DNA from: Prunella strophiata
Taxonomy: Eukaryota > Chordata > Aves > Passeriformes > Prunellidae
Assembly (NCBI GenBank): GCA_036583965.1
Contig: JAZBQD010000014.1
Span: 71,601,586 to 71,665,585, forward strand
Direction: 5' to 3'
DNA: 64,000 nucleotides
This document shows positions 35,481 to 46,545 of the stretch, one piece after another. Under the pieces are notes generated by a model, which was not told the DNA's origin, ran no database searches, and saw only the letters and a list, made by a program, of their open reading frames with translations. Each line of letters starts with the position of its first letter. The first letter of the stretch is position 1. The position numbers and the translations under genes are program-made.

Positions 35481-36140
35481 CGTGCCGCCCCCGGCCGCGC
35501 CGCCCCGGGCCGCGGCGTTACTGTGATTCCCTCTCATGGCTTCTCCACCACTCGGGTTTTTCCGCTGTACAAAGGGAGACACTTTCCTTTTTCTTTTCCC
35601 CCCGCCTTCCAAAGGGGTTTTTTTCCCCCAAGCTGTCGATATTTTTCCGTTGTCCAGCCCGGCGCCATCGCCCCCTCCATCCGCCCGTCCGTACCCCCCG
35701 ACTGTGACAAGAGCAGAGCCTCACCCGGGGTCACTCAGCTCCCGGGGGGCCACGGCCCCGCCAGCCCCTCCGTGGCGGGGCCGCTGTCCGGCCGGCCGGC
35801 CGCTGTCCGGCCACGCCCTCACTGCCCATGCATGTGCCACGCCCTCACGCCCGCTGCATGTGCACAGCCCGGCCCCGCCACACTCTCGGTTCCGTCCCCC
35901 AGCCGGACTCACCTGTGGGTTTTCGTTCCGTTTTTAATTTCCCAGGGTCAGTTTGACTTCACCCTTAATTTTGTATGGATTTTCGGAGGAGCTTTCTCCT
36001 TCTCCGGAGTCACGGAGGTGCGGCCATTCGCCTCCCGCCCTTGACGTTGTGATACACATCCCCCACAGAGATCTATGTTTCTTATATTATATTATTATTA
36101 TTAATTATTATTATTATTATGTAATAAATTTATAAGAAAG
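35481..36140 (+). other. 3' transcript end-like sequence with AT-rich tail
   Basis: Unique sequence ending in a TTATTATTATTA-rich run and AATAAATTTATAAG. It looks like the true 3' end of a + strand transcript. The nearest + strand coding sequence is SHANK3, about 10.7 kb upstream across the satellites, so it may be the distal SHANK3 3' end or the end of an unrecognised gene. Confidence 0.5.
36123..36128 (+). terminator. Poly(A) signal AATAAA, + strand
   Basis: AATAAA in TATTATGTAATAAATTTATA, preceded by AU-rich sequence typical of 3'UTR ends. It lies 1.3 kb from the opposite-strand signal at 37451, giving a convergent arrangement. Confidence 0.55.
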
Positions 36141-36204
36141 CTCCGCCTGGTCCTGTGGTCACTCGGATCCTGGGGTTGTCCCGGCCCTGCACAAGGCGGG
36201 ACAA

Positions 36205-37000
36205 TGGGAGCCCCCGAGGGACAGAGCCTGGTGGGTGAATTTTGGGGTGTCCCCAGCTGAATTTTGGGGTGTCCTGGTTGAATTTTGGGGTGTTCCCTGT
36301 TGAATTTTGGGTATTCCCAGCTGAAATTTGAAGTGCCCTGGATGAATTTTGGGGTGTTCCTGGATGAGATTTGGGGTGTTCCTGGTTGAATTTTGGGGTA
36401 TTCCCAGATGAAATTTGAAGTGCCCTGGATGAATTTTGGGGTGTTCCTGGATGAGTTTTGGGGTGTCCCTGGCTGAATTTTGGGGTGTCCCTGAGTGAGA
36501 TTTGGGGTGTCCCTGAGTGAGATTTGGGGTGTCCTGGTTGAGATTTGGGGTGTTCCCGGTTGACTTTTGGGGTGTCCCAGATAAATTTTGGGGTGTCCTG
36601 GTTGAATTTTGGGGTGTCCCTGGCTGAATTTTGGGGTGTCCTGGTTGAATTTTGGGGTGTCCCTGAGTGAGATTTGGGGTGTCCCTGGCTGAATTTTGGG
36701 GTGTCCTGGTTGAATTTTGGGATGTCCCAGCTGAATTTTGAGGTGCCCCTGGCCAAATTCTGGGGTGAATGAATTTTGGGTGGGATGGGGGGGATGAATT
36801 TTGGGGTGTCCCTGAGTGAGATTTGGGGTGTCCCTGGTTGAGATTTGGGGTGTCCTTGGGTGAGATTTGGGGTGTCCTGGTTGAATTTTGGGGTGTCCTG
36901 GTTGAATTTTGGGGTGTCCTGGATGAATTTTGGGGTGTCCCTGAGTTTTGGGGTGTCCCTGGTTGAGATTTGGGGTGTCCTTGGGTGAGATTTGGGGTGC
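36205..37000. repeat. Minisatellite, TGAATTTTGGGGTGTCCCTGG type
   Basis: About thirty-eight units of 18-22 bases varying between GAATTTTGGGG and GAGATTTGGGG and between TGTCCTGGT and TGTCCCTGAG. It lies between the two convergent poly(A) signals. Confidence 0.92.
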
Positions 37001-37440
37001 CCTGGCTCCCACAGGTGCCACACCAATGGCACAAAGCCACTGTCCCCAGTGTCACACCCCCAGCAGGTCCCGGCCACCCGCTGGTGTCCCCAGGGCCGGG
37101 GCAGGGGGTGGCACTTGCAGCCTGGGCAGGGGGGGACACTCGGGGGGGCACGGCCAAGGGACAAAGGGACAGGGAAGGGGCTGGGGGTCCCTACTTGTCA
37201 GGGTGTCCCCAACTCACCTGGGTGTCCCACCCCGCCCTGGATGTCCCCAGCAGTTGTCCCCAGCGTTGTCCCAGCACTGTCCCCAACACTGTCCCCAAGA
37301 ATTGTCACAGCAGTGTCCCCAAAAGTGTCCCACCAGTGCCCCACCCCTGGCCCCAACATTGTCCTGAGCAGTGTCCCAGCAGTGTCCCCACCCCTGTCCC
37401 CACCCCTGCCCCTGTCCCCGCAGTGTCCCCAGCTCACACC
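37001..37440. other. Intergenic sequence, partly TGTCCCCARCA repeat
   Basis: 37230-37430 is a loose 13-20 base repeat of TGTCCCCA(G/A)CA(G/C)T. The remainder is unique and has no recognised feature. Confidence 0.5.
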
Positions 37441-37985
37441 AAGCATATATTTTATTGAAAGACCAAGTGGGTGACAACGGCGTGGGGACAGCCGGGGTGG
37501 CACAGTGGCTCGGGGGCTCCTCTGGCTGCTGAGTACAGATAAATACCGGGACATCGAGCGGGTGGCGATATAGTCACGATAGCGCTGGGCGACAGGGCCG
37601 AAGCGAGGGACCACCAGGCACAGCAGTGAGGAGGGGGCGGCCCCGGGACCCCCCCGGGGCCCGAGCTCGGTGGCGGGGGGGACAGCCGGGGACACCGACA
37701 CGAGGGGCAGCACACCCGGGGCGGGGGGGCAGCTCTGGGGGATCCCCGTTCTTTGGGGGGGCAGCGCGGATTTGGGGGTGCTCGGAGACGCCCCCTCCCC
37801 CTCCCCCCGAGCTGCCCCCGGACCCCCCCGACCCCCCCGGTGCCCCCAAAGCCGCGGGCCCGCTGCCCCCCGGGCTGGCCGTGCTCATGCAGGGGGGGCT
37901 GCTCGGGCCGTGTCACCCCCCCGCTGGGCTGTGTCACCCCCCGAGGGGACCCCCGGACCCCCGAGAGGCGAGGGGGGCGTGCGGG
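37430..37985 (-). other. MAPK8IP2: Probable 3'UTR of MAPK8IP2
   Basis: On the minus strand, GC-rich sequence runs into TATTTATCTGTACTCAG, then TTTCAATAAAATATATGC, a clear poly(A) end. It lies downstream of the MAPK8IP2 exons on their strand. The expected C-terminal coding sequence (rest of the PTB domain and the terminal kinesin-light-chain-binding peptide) was not found here in any frame. Confidence 0.6.
37451..37456 (-). terminator. MAPK8IP2: Poly(A) signal AATAAA, minus strand
   Basis: TTTATT on the + strand, i.e. CAATAAAATATATG on the minus strand. It is the first good signal downstream of the MAPK8IP2 exons. Confidence 0.7.
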
Positions 37986-37989
37986 GGGG

Positions 37990-40258
37990 CCAGAGACTCT
38001 GGGGTCACACAGAGTCCCTGGGGTCACACAGAGTCCCTGGGGTCACACAGCCCCTAAGGGTGACACCAGGGTCTCTGTCTGGGGTCACAGAGAGTCCCTG
38101 GGGTGACACCGAGTCCCTAAGGGTGACAGAGTCCCTGGGGTCACAGAGAGTCCCTGGGGGTGACACCAAGTCTCTGGGGTCACACAGAGCCTCTGGGGGT
38201 GACACAGAGTCCCTAAGGGTCCCACAGAGTCCCTGGGGTGACACCGAGCCCCTGGGGGTCACACAGAGTCTCTGGGGTGACACCGAGCCCCTGGGGGTCA
38301 CACAGAGTCCCTGGGGTCACACAGAGTCCCTGGGGTCACACAGAGTCCCTGGGGTCACACAGAGTCCCTGGGGTCACACAGAGTCCCTGGGGTCACACAG
38401 AGTCCCTGGGGTCACACAGAGTCCCTGGGGTGACACCGAGCCCCTGGGGGTCACACAGAGTCCCTGGGGTCACACAGAGTCCCTGGGGTCACACAGAGTC
38501 CCTGGGGTCACACAGAGTCCCTGGGGTCACACAGAGTCCCTGGGGTGACACCGAGCCCCTGGGGGTCACACAGAGTCCCTGGGGTCACACAGAGTCCCTG
38601 GGGTCACACAGAGTCCCTGGGGTCACACAGAGTCCCTGGGGTCACACAGAGTCCCTGGGGTCACACAGAGTCCCTGGGGTCACACAGAGTCCCTGGGGTC
38701 ACACAGAGTCCCTGGGGTCACACAGAGTCCCTGGGGTCACACAGAGTCCCTGGGGTGACACCGAGCCCCTGGGGGTCACACAGAGTCCCTGGGGTCACAC
38801 AGAGTCCCTGGGGTCACACAGAGTCCCTGGGGTCACACAGAGTCCCTGGGGTCACACAGAGTCCCTGGGGTCACACAGAGTCCCTGGGGTCACACAGAGT
38901 CCCTGGGGTCACACAGAGTCCCTGGGGTCACACAGAGTCCCTGGGGTCACACAGAGTCCCTGGGGTCACACAGAGTCCCTGGGGTCACACAGAGTCCCTG
39001 GGGTCACACAGAGTCCCTGGGGTCACACAGAGTCCCTGGGGTCACACAGAGTCCCTGGGGTCACACAGAGTCCCTGGGGTCACACAGAGTCCCTGGGGTC
39101 ACACAGAGTCCCTGGGGTCACACAGAGTCCCTGGGGTCACACAGAGTCCCTGGGGTCACACAGAGTCCCTGGGGTCACACAGAGTCCCTGGGGTCACACA
39201 GAGTCCCTGGGGTCACACAGAGTCCCTGGGGTGACACCGAGCCCCTGGGGGTCACACAGAGTCCCTGGGGTCACACAGAGTCCCTGGGGTCACACAGAGT
39301 CCCTGGGGTCACACAGAGTCCCTGGGGTCACACAGAGTCCCTGGGGTCACACAGAGTCCCTGGGGTGACACCGAGCCCCTGGGGGTCACACAGAGTCCCT
39401 GGGGTCACACAGAGTCCCTGGGGTCACACAGAGTCCCTGGGGTCACACAGAGTCCCTGGGGTCACACAGAGTCCCTGGGGTCACACAGAGTCCCTGGGGT
39501 CACACAGAGTCCCTGGGGTCACACAGAGTCCCTGGGGTCACACAGAGTCCCTGGGGTGACACCGAGCCCCTGGGGGTCACACAGAGTCCCTGGGGTGACA
39601 CCGAGCCCCTGGGGGTCACACAGAGTCCCTGGGGTCACACAGAGTCCCTGGGGTCACACAGAGTCCCTGGGGTCACACAGAGTCCCTGGGGTCACACAGA
39701 GTCCCTGGGGTCACACAGAGTCCCTGGGGTCACACAGAGTCCCTGGGGTCACACAGAGTCCCTGGGGTCACACAGAGTCCCTGGGGTCACACAGAGTCCC
39801 TGGGGTCACACAGAGTCCCTGGGGTCACACAGAGTCCCTGGGGTCACACAGAGTCCCTGGGGTCACACAGAGTCCCTGGGGTCACACAGAGTCCCTGGGG
39901 TCACACAGAGTCCCTGGGGTCACACAGAGTCCCTGGGGTCACACAGAGTCCCTGGGGTCACACAGAGTCCCTGGGGTCACACAGAGTCCCTGGGGTCACA
40001 CAGAGTCCCTGGGGTCACACAGAGTCCCTGGGGTCACACAGAGTCCCTGGGGTCACACAGAGTCCCTGGGGTCACACAGAGTCCCTGGGGTCACACAGAG
40101 TCCCTGGGGTCACACAGAGTCCCTGGGGTCACACAGAGTCCCTGGGGTCACACAGAGTCCCTGGGGTCACACAGAGTCCCTGGGGTCACACAGAGTCCCT
40201 GGGGTCACACAGAGTCCCTGGGGTCACACAGAGTCCCTGGGGTCACACAGAGTCCCTG
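37990..40258. repeat. 2.3-kb array of 19-bp GGGGTCACACAGAGTCCCT
   Basis: About 115 units. A minority form GGGGTGACACCGAGCCCCTG recurs at irregular intervals (near 38244, 38276, 38428, 38543, 38752, 39228, 39362, 39554 and 39594) and then disappears from the last 0.65 kb. The left end is more diverged. It occupies the place where the last MAPK8IP2 coding exon(s) are expected. Confidence 0.97.
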
Positions 40259-42285
40259 GCACCCAGACCCCAATCCCTGGCACCCAGACCCCAATCCCTG
40301 GCACCCCCAATCCCTGGCACCCAGACCCCAATCCCTGGCACCCAGACCCCAATCCCTGGCACCCCCAATCCCTGGCACCCCCAATCCCTGGCACCCCCAA
40401 TCCCTGGCACCCCCAATCCCTGGCACCCCCAATCCCTGGCACCCAGACCCCAATCCCTGGCACCCAGACCCCAATCCCTGGCACCCCCAATCCCTGGCAC
40501 CCCCAATCCCTGGCACCCAGACCCCAATCCCTGGCACCCCCAATCCCTGGCACCCCCAATCCCTGGCACCCCCAATCCCTGGCACCCCCAATCCCTGGCA
40601 CCCCCAATCCCTGGCACCCCCAATCCCTGGCACCCCCAATCCCTGGCACCCCCAATCCCTGGCACCCCCAATCCCTGGCACCCAGACCCCAATCCCTGGC
40701 ACCCCCAATCCCTGGCACCCCCAATCCCTGGCACCCCCAATCCCTGGCACCCAGACCCCAATCCCTGGCACCCAGACCCCAATCCCTGGCACCCCCAATC
40801 CCTGGCACCCAGACCCCAATCCCTGGCACCCCCAATCCCTGGCACCCCCAATCCCTGGCACCCCCAATCCCTGGCACCCCCAATCCCTGGCACCCCCAAT
40901 CCCTGGCACCCCCAATCCCTGGCACCCCCAATCCCTGGCACCCAGACCCCAATCCCTGGCACCCAGACCCCAATCCCTGGCACCCCCAATCCCTGGCACC
41001 CCCAATCCCTGGCACCCAGACCCCAATCCCTGGCACCCCCAATCCCTGGCACCCCCAATCCCTGGCACCCCCAATCCCTGGCACCCCCAATCCCTGGCAC
41101 CCAGACCCCAATCCCTGGCACCCCCAATCCCTGGCACCCCCAATCCCTGGCACCCCCAATCCCTGGCACCCCCAATCCCTGGCACCCCCAATCCCTGGCA
41201 CCCCCAATCCCTGGCACCCCCAATCCCTGGCACCCCCAATCCCTGGCACCCCCAATCCCTGGCACCCAGACCCCAATCCCTGGCACCCCCAATCCCTGGC
41301 ACCCCCAATCCCTGGCACCCAGACCCCAATCCCTGGCACCCCCAATCCCTGGCACCCCCAATCCCTGGCACCCCCAATCCCTGGCACCCCCAATCCCTGG
41401 CACCCAGACCCCAATCCCTGGCACCCCCAATCCCTGGCACCCCCAATCCCTGGCACCCAGACCCCAATCCCTGGCACCCCCAATCCCTGGCACCCCCAAT
41501 CCCTGGCACCCAGACCCCAATCCCTGGCACCCCCAATCCCTGGCACCCCCAATCCCTGGCACCCAGACCCCAATCCCTGGCACCCAGACCCCAATCCCTG
41601 GCACCCCCAATCCCTGGCACCCAGACCCCAATCCCTGGCACCCAGACCCCAATCCCTGGCACCCCCAATCCCTGGCACCCCCAATCCCTGGCACCCCCAA
41701 TCCCTGGCACCCCCAATCCCTGGCACCCCCAATCCCTGGCACCCAGACCCCAATCCCTGGCACCCAGACCCCAATCCCTGGCACCCAGACCCCAATCCCT
41801 GGCACCCCCAATCCCTGGCACCCAGACCCCAATCCCTGGCACCCCCAATCCCTGGCACCCAGACCCCAATCCCTGGCACCCCCAATCCCTGGCACCCCCA
41901 ATCCCTGGCACCCCCAATCCCTGGCACCCCCAATCCCTGGCACCCCCAATCCCTGGCACCCCCAATCCCTGGCACCCAGACCCCAATCCCTGGCACCCCC
42001 AATCCCTGGCACCCCCAATCCCTGGCACCCCCAATCCCTGGCACCCCCAATCCCTGGCACCCCCAATCCCTGGCACCCAGACCCCAATCCCTGGCACCCC
42101 CAATCCCTGGCACCCCCAATCCCTGGCACCCCCAATCCCTGGCACCCAGACCCCAATCCCTGGCACCCAGACCCCAATCCCTGGCACCCAGACCCCAATC
42201 CCTGGCACCCCCAATCCCTGGCACCCCCAATCCCTGGCACCCCCAATCCCTGGCACCCCCAATCCCTGGCACCCCCAATCCCGGG
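40250..42285. repeat. 2-kb array of two interleaved units, CCCTGGCACCCCCAAT (16 bp) and a 21-bp form
   Basis: The 21-base form inserts CAGAC, as in CCCTGGCACCCAGACCCCAA. About 115 units mix in no simple order, with the short form commoner. It starts abruptly from the last unit of the neighbouring array at GAGTCCCTGGCACCC: the shared CCCTGG is the hinge. Confidence 0.97.
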
Positions 42286-42299
42286 ACAGCCACCCGGTG

Positions 42300-42890
42300 C
42301 ACCAGGGGGCTCTGGGGTGGCACCGGGGGCGCTCCTGGAGGGGGTGGGGGTGTCTTGGGGTATTCATTGGGTGAGGGTCCCCTAGGGTGCCCCTAAATGG
42401 GGTGAGGGTCCTTTGGGGTGTCCCTGGGGTGGGGTGAGGGTCCCCTAGGGTGCCCCTGGCAGGGTGGGAGTGTCTTGGGGTGTCCCTGGATGGGGTGAGG
42501 GTCCCTTGGGGTGTCCCTGGATGGGGTGAGGGTCCATTGGGGTGTCCCTGGATGGGGTGAGGGTCCTTTGGGCTGTCCCTGGCAGGGTGGGGGTGTCTTG
42601 GGGTGCCCCTGGATGGGGTGAGGGTCCTTTGGGGTGTCCCTGGGTGGAGTAAGGGGTCCCCTAGGGTGTCCCTGGCAGAGTGGGGGGGTCCCTTGGGGCA
42701 TCCCTGGCAGGGTAGGGGTGTCCCTTGATGGGATGAGGGTCTCTTGGGGTGCCCCTGGATGGGGTGAGGGTCCTTTGGGGTGCCCCTGGATGGGGTGAGG
42801 GTCCTTTTGGGTGTCCATGAATGGGGTGAGGATCCATTGGGGTGCCCCTGGCAGGGTGGGGGTCCCTCGGGGTGCCGCTGGGGGCAGGGG
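42300..42890. repeat. Minisatellite, GGATGGGGTGAGGGTCCYTTGG type (about 31 bp)
   Basis: About eighteen units of 28-34 bases containing GGGTGTCCCTGGATGGGG and GAGGGTCCTTTGG. It ends directly against the MAPK8IP2 exon donor. Confidence 0.92.
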
Positions 42891-42896
42891 GCTCAC

Positions 42897-42967
42897 CAGC
42901 TGTTCCGGGGGTGGCACCCACAGAAGGAGATGTTCTTCATCTGGAAGAAGTGGCTGCAGCGCTCGAA
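42897..42967 (-). CDS. MAPK8IP2: MAPK8IP2, PTB-domain exon ([17 protein letters not shown])
   Basis: The 71-base exon has acceptor TGCCGCAG and donor GTGAGC. It reads [20 protein letters not shown] then RNS and a split codon, a hallmark of the JIP1/JIP2 phosphotyrosine-binding (PTB) domain, which recognises cargo receptor tails such as LRP and ApoER2 family members. The frame is intact. The following exon, expected to begin with the YFGFITKHP block, is not found in the 5.4 kb between here and the poly(A) signal, which is nearly all tandem repeat. Confidence 0.93.
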
Positions 42968-43049
42968 CTGCGGCAGGACAGGGGCACAGGAGGGGCTGGG
43001 TCAGGTCTGGGGGCTCAGAGCCCCCCAAAGTCTGTGCCTCCCCCTCAGC

Positions 43050-44080
43050 ATCAGCCCCCAAACCCTGAGTCTCCCAAACCCACCCCCCACAATCCTTCTG
43101 TCCTGGGCACCCCCAGACCCCTGAGCCCCTCATTACCTCCTTGCCCTCCAAACTCAGACCCCCAAAGCCCTGGACCCCGAGGTCCCCCCAACTCTAACAC
43201 CCTGCCCCCCTCATCACTCCTAAACCCACCCCCACATTCCTCCCCCTCCCCCATCACCACCCCAAACCTCCCGTTGCCCCCCCAAACCCAGACCCCTGTC
43301 CCCTCCTGGTCCCCCCCAAACCTTCTCCTGTCCCTTCCTGTGGTCACCCCCAAACCTCTGTCCCCTCCTGGTCACCCCAAAATCTCATTTTTGCTCCCCA
43401 AACCCAGATCCCTGCACCCCTCATCACATCCTGGTCACCCCCAAACCTTCTCCTGTCCCATCCTGGTCACCCCCAAACCCTGACCCCTCCACACTCCTGG
43501 TCACCCCCAAACCCTAACCCCTGCACCTTCCTGGTCCCCCCAAACCTTCTCCTGTCCCATCCTGGTCACCCCCAAACCTTCTCCTGTCCCCTCCTGGTCA
43601 CCCCCAAACCCAGACCCAAACATCCCTCCTCTCCTGGTCCCCCCCAAACCCAGACCCCTGTCCCCTCCTGGTCACCCCCAAACCCTGACCCCTGTCCCCT
43701 CCTGGTCACCCCCAAACCCTGACCCCTGTCCCCTCCTGGTCCCCCCCAAACCCAGACCCCTGTCCCCTCCTGGTCACCCCACGACCCCTGCACCTCCATA
43801 CTCACTCCTTGTCACCCCCATTCCCTTTATCACTCCCCAGATCCCTGCACCCCTCATCACTCCTGGTCACCCCCAAACCTTCTCCTGTCCCATCCTGGTC
43901 ACCCCCAAACCTTGACCCTTGCACCCCTGTCCCCCCCCCAAACCTTCTCCTGTCCCCTCCTGGTCCCCCCCAAACCTTCTCCTGTCCCCTCCTGTGGTCA
44001 CTCCCAAACCCTGACCCCTGTCCCCTCCTGGTCCCCCCCAAACCCAGACCCCCGTCCCCTCCGGGTGCCCGTGCCCGGTG
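43050..44080. repeat. Minisatellite, CTGTCCCCTCCTGGTCACCCCC type (about 34 bp)
   Basis: About twenty-eight diverged units with CCCAAACC(C/T)(T/A)GACCCCTG or CTTCTCCTG and TCCTGGTC(A/C)CCCCC. It fills the intron between two PTB exons. Confidence 0.9.
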
Positions 44081-44087
44081 CCCGGAC

Positions 44088-44207
44088 CTCGTGCTCGGGG
44101 CTGTACTCGGTGACGGTCAGGATGAGTTTGATGCCCTGCAGTGTCACCTCCAGGTCACATCTGGCCGGGGGCCGCAGGTGCACCGTCAGCTTCCTGGTGG
44201 TGGCGAT
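44088..44207 (-). CDS. MAPK8IP2: MAPK8IP2, PTB-domain exon ([14 protein letters not shown])
   Basis: The 120-base exon has acceptor CTGTCCCGCAG and a donor reading GTCCGG, a weak site. It reads [40 protein letters not shown], closely matching the JIP2 PTB domain. It is in phase 0 at both ends, so it joins cleanly to the next exon (FERCSHFF). The non-consensus donor +3 to +6 bases may be another base error. Confidence 0.92.
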
Positions 44208-44239
44208 CTGCGGGACAGCGGGGAAGGCGGGCACAGCCA

Positions 44240-46545
44240 GAAAAGGTGAAGTTGCATAAGGAAAAGTCATAAAAGGTGAAAATTGTAAAAGGTGAAATCA
44301 TACAAAGGTAAAAAATGTAAAAGGTAAAATCATAAAAGGAAAAATCATAATAAAAGGTAAAATCATAAAAGGTAAAAATTGTAAAAGGTGAAATCATAAA
44401 AGGCGAAAATCGTAAAAGGTAAAAATCGTAAAAGGTGAAATCATACAAAGGTAAAAAATGTAAAAGGAAAAATCATAAAAGGTAAAATCATAATAAAAGG
44501 TAAAATCATAATAAAAGGTAAAATCATAAAAGGTAAAAATTGTAAAAGGTGAAATCATAAAAGGCGAAAATTGTAAAAGGTAAAAATCGTAAAAGGTGAA
44601 ATCATACAAAGGTAAAAAATGTAAAAGGAAAAATCATAAAAGGTAAAATCATAATAAAAGGTAAAATCATAAAAGGTAAAAATTGTAAAAGGTGAAATCA
44701 TAAAAGGCGAAAATTGTAAAAGGTAAAAATCGTAAAAGGTGAAATCATACCAAGGTAAAAAATGTAAAAGGCAAAATCATAAAAGGTAAAATCATAATAA
44801 AGGTAAAATCATAATAAAAGGTAAAATTGTAAAAGGTAAAATCATAAAAGGTGAAAATTGTAAAAGGTAAAAATCGTAAAAGGTGAAATCATACAAAGGT
44901 AAAAAATGTAAAAGGAAAAATCATAAAAGGTAAAATCATAATAAAAGGTAAAATCATAAAAGGTAAAAATCGTAAAAGGTAAAATTATTAAAGGTAAAAA
45001 ATGTAAAAGGTAAAATCATAAAAGTTAAAATCATAAAAGGTAAAATCATAAAAGGTAAAATCATAAAAGGTAAAATTGTAAAAGGTAAAAATCGTAAAAG
45101 GTGAAATCATACAAAGGTAAAAAATGTAAAAGGCAAAATCATAAAAGGTAAAATCATAATAAAAGGTAAAATCATAATAAAAGGTAAAATCATAAAAGGT
45201 AAAATCATAAAAGGTAAAATTGTAAAAGGTAAAATCATAATAAAAGGTAAAATCATAATAAAAGGTAAAATCATAATAAAAGGTAAAATCATAAAAGGTA
45301 AAATTGTAAAAGGTAAAATCATAATAAAAGGTAAAATCATAATAAAAGGTAAAATCATAAAAGGTAAAATTGTAAAAGGTAAAAATCGTAAAAGGTGAAA
45401 TCATACAAAGGTAAAAAATGTAAAAGGAAAATCATAAAAGGTAAAATTGTAAAAGGTAAAAATCGTAAAAGGTGAAATCATACAAAGGTAAAAAATGTAA
45501 AAGGAAAATCATAAAAGGTAAAATTGTAAAAGGTGAAATCATACAAAGGTAAAAAATGTAAAAGGAAAATCATAAAAGGTAAAATTGTAAAAGGTGAAAT
45601 CATACAAAGGTAAAAAATGTAAAAGGAAAATCATAAAAGGTAAAATTGTAAAAGGTGAAATCATACAAAGGTAAAAAATGTAAAAGGAAAATCATAAAAG
45701 GTAAAATCATAATAAAGGTAAAATCATAAAAGGTAAAATCATAATAAAAGGTAAAATCATAAAAGGTAAAATCATAATAAAAGGTAAAATCATAATAAAA
45801 GGTAAAATCATAATAAAAGGTAAAATCATAATAAAAGGTAAAATCATAATAAAAGGTAAAATCATAATAAAAGGTAAAATCATAATAAAAGGTAAAATCA
45901 TAATAAAGGTAAAATCATAATAAAAGGTAAAATCATAATAAAAGGTAAAATCATAATAAAAGGTAAAATCATAATAAAGGTAAAATCATAATAAAGGTAA
46001 AATCATAATAAAGGTAAAATCATAATAAAAGGTAAAATCATAATAAAGGTAAAATCATAATAAAAGGTAAAATCATAAAAGGTAAAATCATAAAAGGTAA
46101 AATTGTAAAAGGTGAAATCATACAAAGGTAAAAAATGTAAAAGGAAAATCATAAAAGGTAAAATTGTAAAAGGTAAAAATCGTAAAAGGTGAAATCATAA
46201 AAGGCGAAAATTGTAAAAGGTAAAATCATAATAAAGGTAAAATCATAATAAAAGGTAAAATCATAATAAAAGGTAAAATCATAAAAGGTAAAATCATAAT
46301 AAAAGGTAAAATCATAATAAAAGGTAAAATCATAATAAAGGTAAAATCATAAAAGGTAAAATTGTAAAAGGTAAAAATCGTAAAAGGTGAAATCATAAAA
46401 GGCGAAAATTGTAAAAGGTAAAAATCGTAAAAGGTGAAATCATACAAAGGTAAAAAATGTAAAAGGCAAAATCATAAAAGGTAAAATTGTAAAAGGTAAA
46501 AATCGTAAAAGGTGAAATCATAAAAGGCGAAAATTGAGAGATACC
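44240..46545. repeat. 2.3-kb AT-rich minisatellite, GGTAAAATCATAATAAAA type
   Basis: About 125 units of 14-19 bases: GGTAAAATCATAAAA, GGTAAAATCATAATAAAA, GGTAAAAATCGTAAAA, GGTGAAATCATACAAA and GGTAAAAAATGTAAAA. A set of five to seven variant units in fixed order recurs several times (a higher-order unit of about 200 bases, clearest at 44270-44990). Reverse-strand frames give Phe/Tyr-rich strings that are not proteins. It lies in a MAPK8IP2 intron. Confidence 0.97.

Larger units (their letters stand above)
30503..36010. repeat. Duplicated segment, copy 2 (partner at 723-5071)
   Basis: Corresponds to copy 1 with an expanded dual-unit array and without the CpG-rich interval 1200-2270. Many single-base gains and losses relative to copy 1 (for example CCCATTGCGTGCCAAC against CCCATTGGCTGTGCCAAC) suggest error-prone consensus here. 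Copy 2 continues past the point where copy 1 is cut by the gap. Confidence 0.85.

Noticed and set aside
37990..42396. Long open frames with TQSPWGHTESLGSHRVPGV and PNPWHPQSLAPP repeats
   Set aside because: Tandem-repeat translation only. Both strands are open, the region lies between MAPK8IP2 exons and its poly(A) signal, and no start or splice context is present.
44394..46447. Phe/Tyr/Ile-rich hydrophobic small proteins (MILPFIMILPF-like)
   Set aside because: Translations of the AT-rich intronic minisatellite on the minus strand.
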